From contig JAISVU010000412.1 in the NCBI GenBank assembly GCA_031271375.1, forward strand, positions 1-6,974: a DNA stretch of 6,974 bases, in the 5' to 3' direction. The position numbers and the translations under genes are program-made. Below are positions 4,872 to 6,974 of the stretch, piece by piece. The DNA comes from Clostridiales bacterium. GTDB taxonomy: Bacteria > Bacillota > Clostridia > Lachnospirales > WRAX01. Within the stretch, counting starts at the first letter, position 1, and each line of letters begins with the position of its first letter. Below the pieces are notes generated by a model. It was not told where the DNA came from and did no database searches. It was given only the letters and a program-made list of their open reading frames with translations.

Positions 4872-6974
4872 ATGTCGAGTGTCCACAACCTTAATAATAC
4901 ATCAGCCGGAGCCCCCGGCGCAAGTAATCTTTTCGTCAGCAGGCGGGCAAAGGCCGCGCCGCGTTTTGAACCAGGTGAACGTATTTTCGCGATTATACAG
5001 GAAAAGGACGCGTCCAAAGCCATTTTGAACGCCGAGAACCGAGGATTCTCGTTCGAACTCCTGGCGCATGAAATCATCGGGGAGGCCGGAGACCGCGTGT
5101 CGTTCGAGGTTATTTCGCATAATAAAAACGGCCTTGCCCTGCGGCAGATCCACGCGACCGACAACATGGCGGGCCGCGCCGTCAAGCATGGAAAGCTCAA
5201 GAGCCTGAAGGACTTGATGGCAGAGAACGAACTGACCGAGTGCACGGTCTCGCCGCTGGATTATAAGGAGCTTGCCGAGACAGCCGAAGAAAAGAGGGCC
5301 AAAGAGGCCCGCGCGCTGACTATAATCCGCCGGAACGCGGGTTCCGCCGCGAACAGCGCGGGCCAGGCCGCCGTAAGGGCGCTTATAGCCGAGGGCGTTG
5401 ACATAAATAAGCTGGATTTAAGCAGTTTATCCACGATGATAACCGCGATAAGCAGGGACGGGTTAATCGAACCGCCGTCCGCGTCCGCAGATCCCGAGTC
5501 TTTACTCAGGGAACTGGACATACCCGCCACAAGGCGCAACATAGCCGCGCTGGAAGGGATTATGTCGGCGATTGACGCGGCGAAGGGCATCGAACCCCGC
5601 GCTGCCGCGGCGTTAATCGCCCGTGAAGACGACCCGACGCTGGAGAACATATATAAATACGCGACCGCTGCGCCTTCAACTGAAACGGAGGACATCGACG
5701 GGCTGGACGGAATGATTGAAGGCCTGTTCGCGCGCGAAGGTATCGAGAACAATTCTGAAAACATGGAAGCCGCCCGGCTTTTAATAACCGAAGGCGCGGA
5801 ACTGACAGCGGAGAATCTGGGTTTATTTAAGGCCTTAATGTCTATAAAAGACGCTGAAAATGCCGGAGAGCCCGGGGATTTCATCGCGCAGTCCCTTATG
5901 TTGAAAGCCCTGCTGCTGATGAAGCGCGGCGAAAACCCTTACAACTCCAGTCTCCGAAAACCGGACATAAAGCCGATGGACCGCACCGAATTCAGGCGGC
6001 TCGCGGAGGATGTACGGGTTATCAAGGCCGATCATATTGAAACCGCGCTGATGAAAGGCTTGCCCGCGACGATTCAAGACCTTGCGCGGCTCGCGGCTTC
6101 GGGGGAAACATATGGCGGGGCGAAAAACAACGCCGCCAAACCTCACAGCGCTATTAGGCTTCAAATGGAAGCGTTAGCCGAGATAAACCTGCGCCTTACC
6201 TATGAGGCGGCTAACCGGCTGTATCAAAAAAATATCCGTATCGACCTGCTGACGCTGACTGGTGCGGTGGACGCGCTGAAGGCCGCCGAGAGAGAGGGCT
6301 ATGAAGCCCGTTTGAAGGCGCTGGACATCCCCGCAAGCCCGGAGAATATTGACCAAGTAGCCGAAATCATCGACGCGGCGCGCGCGGCGGGGCGCGTGCC
6401 GGACTGGGGCTACGGTGAGATCATGTCGGCCCGCGTTGCCTTTACTATGCGCTCCGTCGCCAGTCTTGCCCCGGCTGTGACGACGTCCGAGACTGCCCTT
6501 TCGGTTTCGGCGCGGTACGCGGTCTTCGAGGCTTCCCCGTCCCGCCGCTACGGCGACGGCTTAAAGGACGCGAGGGAGCGGTATTCAAGGCTCCTTGAGA
6601 GCTTAGGCTTCGAGGCCACAAACGCGAATATAAAAGCCGCGCGTATCCTCGGCGCGAACAATATGGATTTGAGCGCGGAAAACATCAGCGCCGTCAAGGC
6701 CCTGGACGCGAAGCTGACCGATATCTCCGGCCGCCTGCACCCGATGATAGCCGCGAGTATGCTTAAAGACAAGCTGAACCCGCTGGACATGGACATTGAC
6801 GATACCCTTGAATATATAAAGATCTTCGGCGACGAGTACGGGGAAACGCCTGACGACGCGCTGGCCCGGCATATCTACGCGATGGAGAAGTCCGGCAAGC
6901 TGGACGGGGAGAGCCGCGAAGCCCTTATCTCGGTATACAAGATGCTGCATATCATTCAAAACGACGGGAAGGGG
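4872..6974 (+). CDS. Large Ala/Glu-rich repeat protein, possibly flagellar (3' end outside window)
   Basis: At least 701 residues with no stop before the window ends. There is no signal peptide or membrane segment. After a Ser/Ala/Asn-rich start (1-30) comes a beta-rich region (about 33-94) with the spacing GERI...GDRVSFEV...LALRQI, like the N-terminal region of hook-length-control-like proteins. The rest is helical and holds recurring units: residues 285-322 and 574-611 align over 38 positions with 15 identities, sharing G, N, AAR, AEN and KAL; LDIPATRRNI (215-224) and LDIPASPENI (484-493) are a second pair. QMEALAEINLRLTYEAANRLYQ (430 onward) resembles what I remember of clostridial proteins annotated as DUF6240, some near flagellar genes; I cannot confirm that. 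The candidate SigD promoter supports a motility role. Codon use is like the neighbours. Function is not established. Confidence 0.88.
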   Translation, partial: MSSVHNLNNTSAGAPGASNLFVSRRAKAAPRFEPGERIFAIIQEKDASKAILNAENRGFSFELLAHEIIGEAGDRVSFEVISHNKNGLALRQIHATDNMAGRAVKHGKLKSLKDLMAENELTECTVSPLDYKELAETAEEKRAKEARALTIIRRNAGSAANSAGQAAVRALIAEGVDINKLDLSSLSTMITAISRDGLIEPPSASADPESLLRELDIPATRRNIAALEGIMSAIDAAKGIEPRAAAALIAREDDPTLENIYKYATAAPSTETEDIDGLDGMIEGLFAREGIENNSENMEAARLLITEGAELTAENLGLFKALMSIKDAENAGEPGDFIAQSLMLKALLLMKRGENPYNSSLRKPDIKPMDRTEFRRLAEDVRVIKADHIETALMKGLPATIQDLARLAASGETYGGAKNNAAKPHSAIRLQMEALAEINLRLTYEAANRLYQKNIRIDLLTLTGAVDALKAAEREGYEARLKALDIPASPENIDQVAEIIDAARAAGRVPDWGYGEIMSARVAFTMRSVASLAPAVTTSETALSVSARYAVFEASPSRRYGDGLKDARERYSRLLESLGFEATNANIKAARILGANNMDLSAENISAVKALDAKLTDISGRLHPMIAASMLKDKLNPLDMDIDDTLEYIKIFGDEYGETPDDALARHIYAMEKSGKLDGESREALISVYKMLHIIQNDGKG

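Noticed and set aside
5261..6164. Open frames on the minus strand opposite the large gene, one Ser/Ala-rich
   Set aside because: They are antisense by-products of the Ala/Glu/Gly-rich codons of the forward gene; the forward frame is open for 701 codons with a ribosome binding site and sensible composition.

Overview
The window reads as a piece of chromosome from a Gram-positive-type anaerobe, most likely a motile member of the Bacillota (Clostridia). Points for this are a long-form phosphofructokinase, a pair of half-size TauE/SafE permeases, a membrane-anchored HtrA with one PDZ domain, a TrmL of the CspR type, and a large Ala/Glu-rich protein resembling hook-length-control-like proteins of Clostridia. 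The placement is inference from gene content. GC is a little above half in the genes and clearly lower between them. No rRNA, tRNA, CRISPR array, transposase or phage gene is visible.

Layout. Rightward (85-2921): 6-phosphofructokinase (pfkA) and endonuclease III (nth), sharing one base at a TGATG junction; then a 156-base spacer with a candidate promoter, a 33-bp imperfect palindrome built from octamers, and a 10-bp perfect hairpin around the next ribosome binding site; then two overlapping half-size TauE-like permease genes (ATGA junction) and an overlapping 56-residue gene of unknown function. Leftward (2938-4801): trmL, then an AT-rich spacer whose two edges carry inverted arrays of a GTTAAAA-type heptad, then the HtrA-like protease. 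The last small rightward gene converges on htrA with only 16 bases between the stop codons. Rightward again (4872 to the end): an open frame of 701 codons with no stop before the window ends, transcribed divergently from trmL.

How it fits together. The pfkA-nth and permease groups look like translationally coupled units, but glycolysis and DNA repair have no obvious shared role, so the first pairing is probably positional. The permease halves should act together as one two-repeat transporter. The most informative region is the 70-base divergent spacer before the large open frame. It holds a good match to a SigD/FliA (sigma-28) promoter, TAAG-N15-GCCGATAG, and the protein has an N-terminal beta-rich region followed by recurring helical units. 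Together these suggest a flagellar or motility protein, possibly of the hook-length-control kind. This is inference. The non-coding structures (octamer palindrome, start-codon hairpin, heptad arrays) are the parts least explained by known features.
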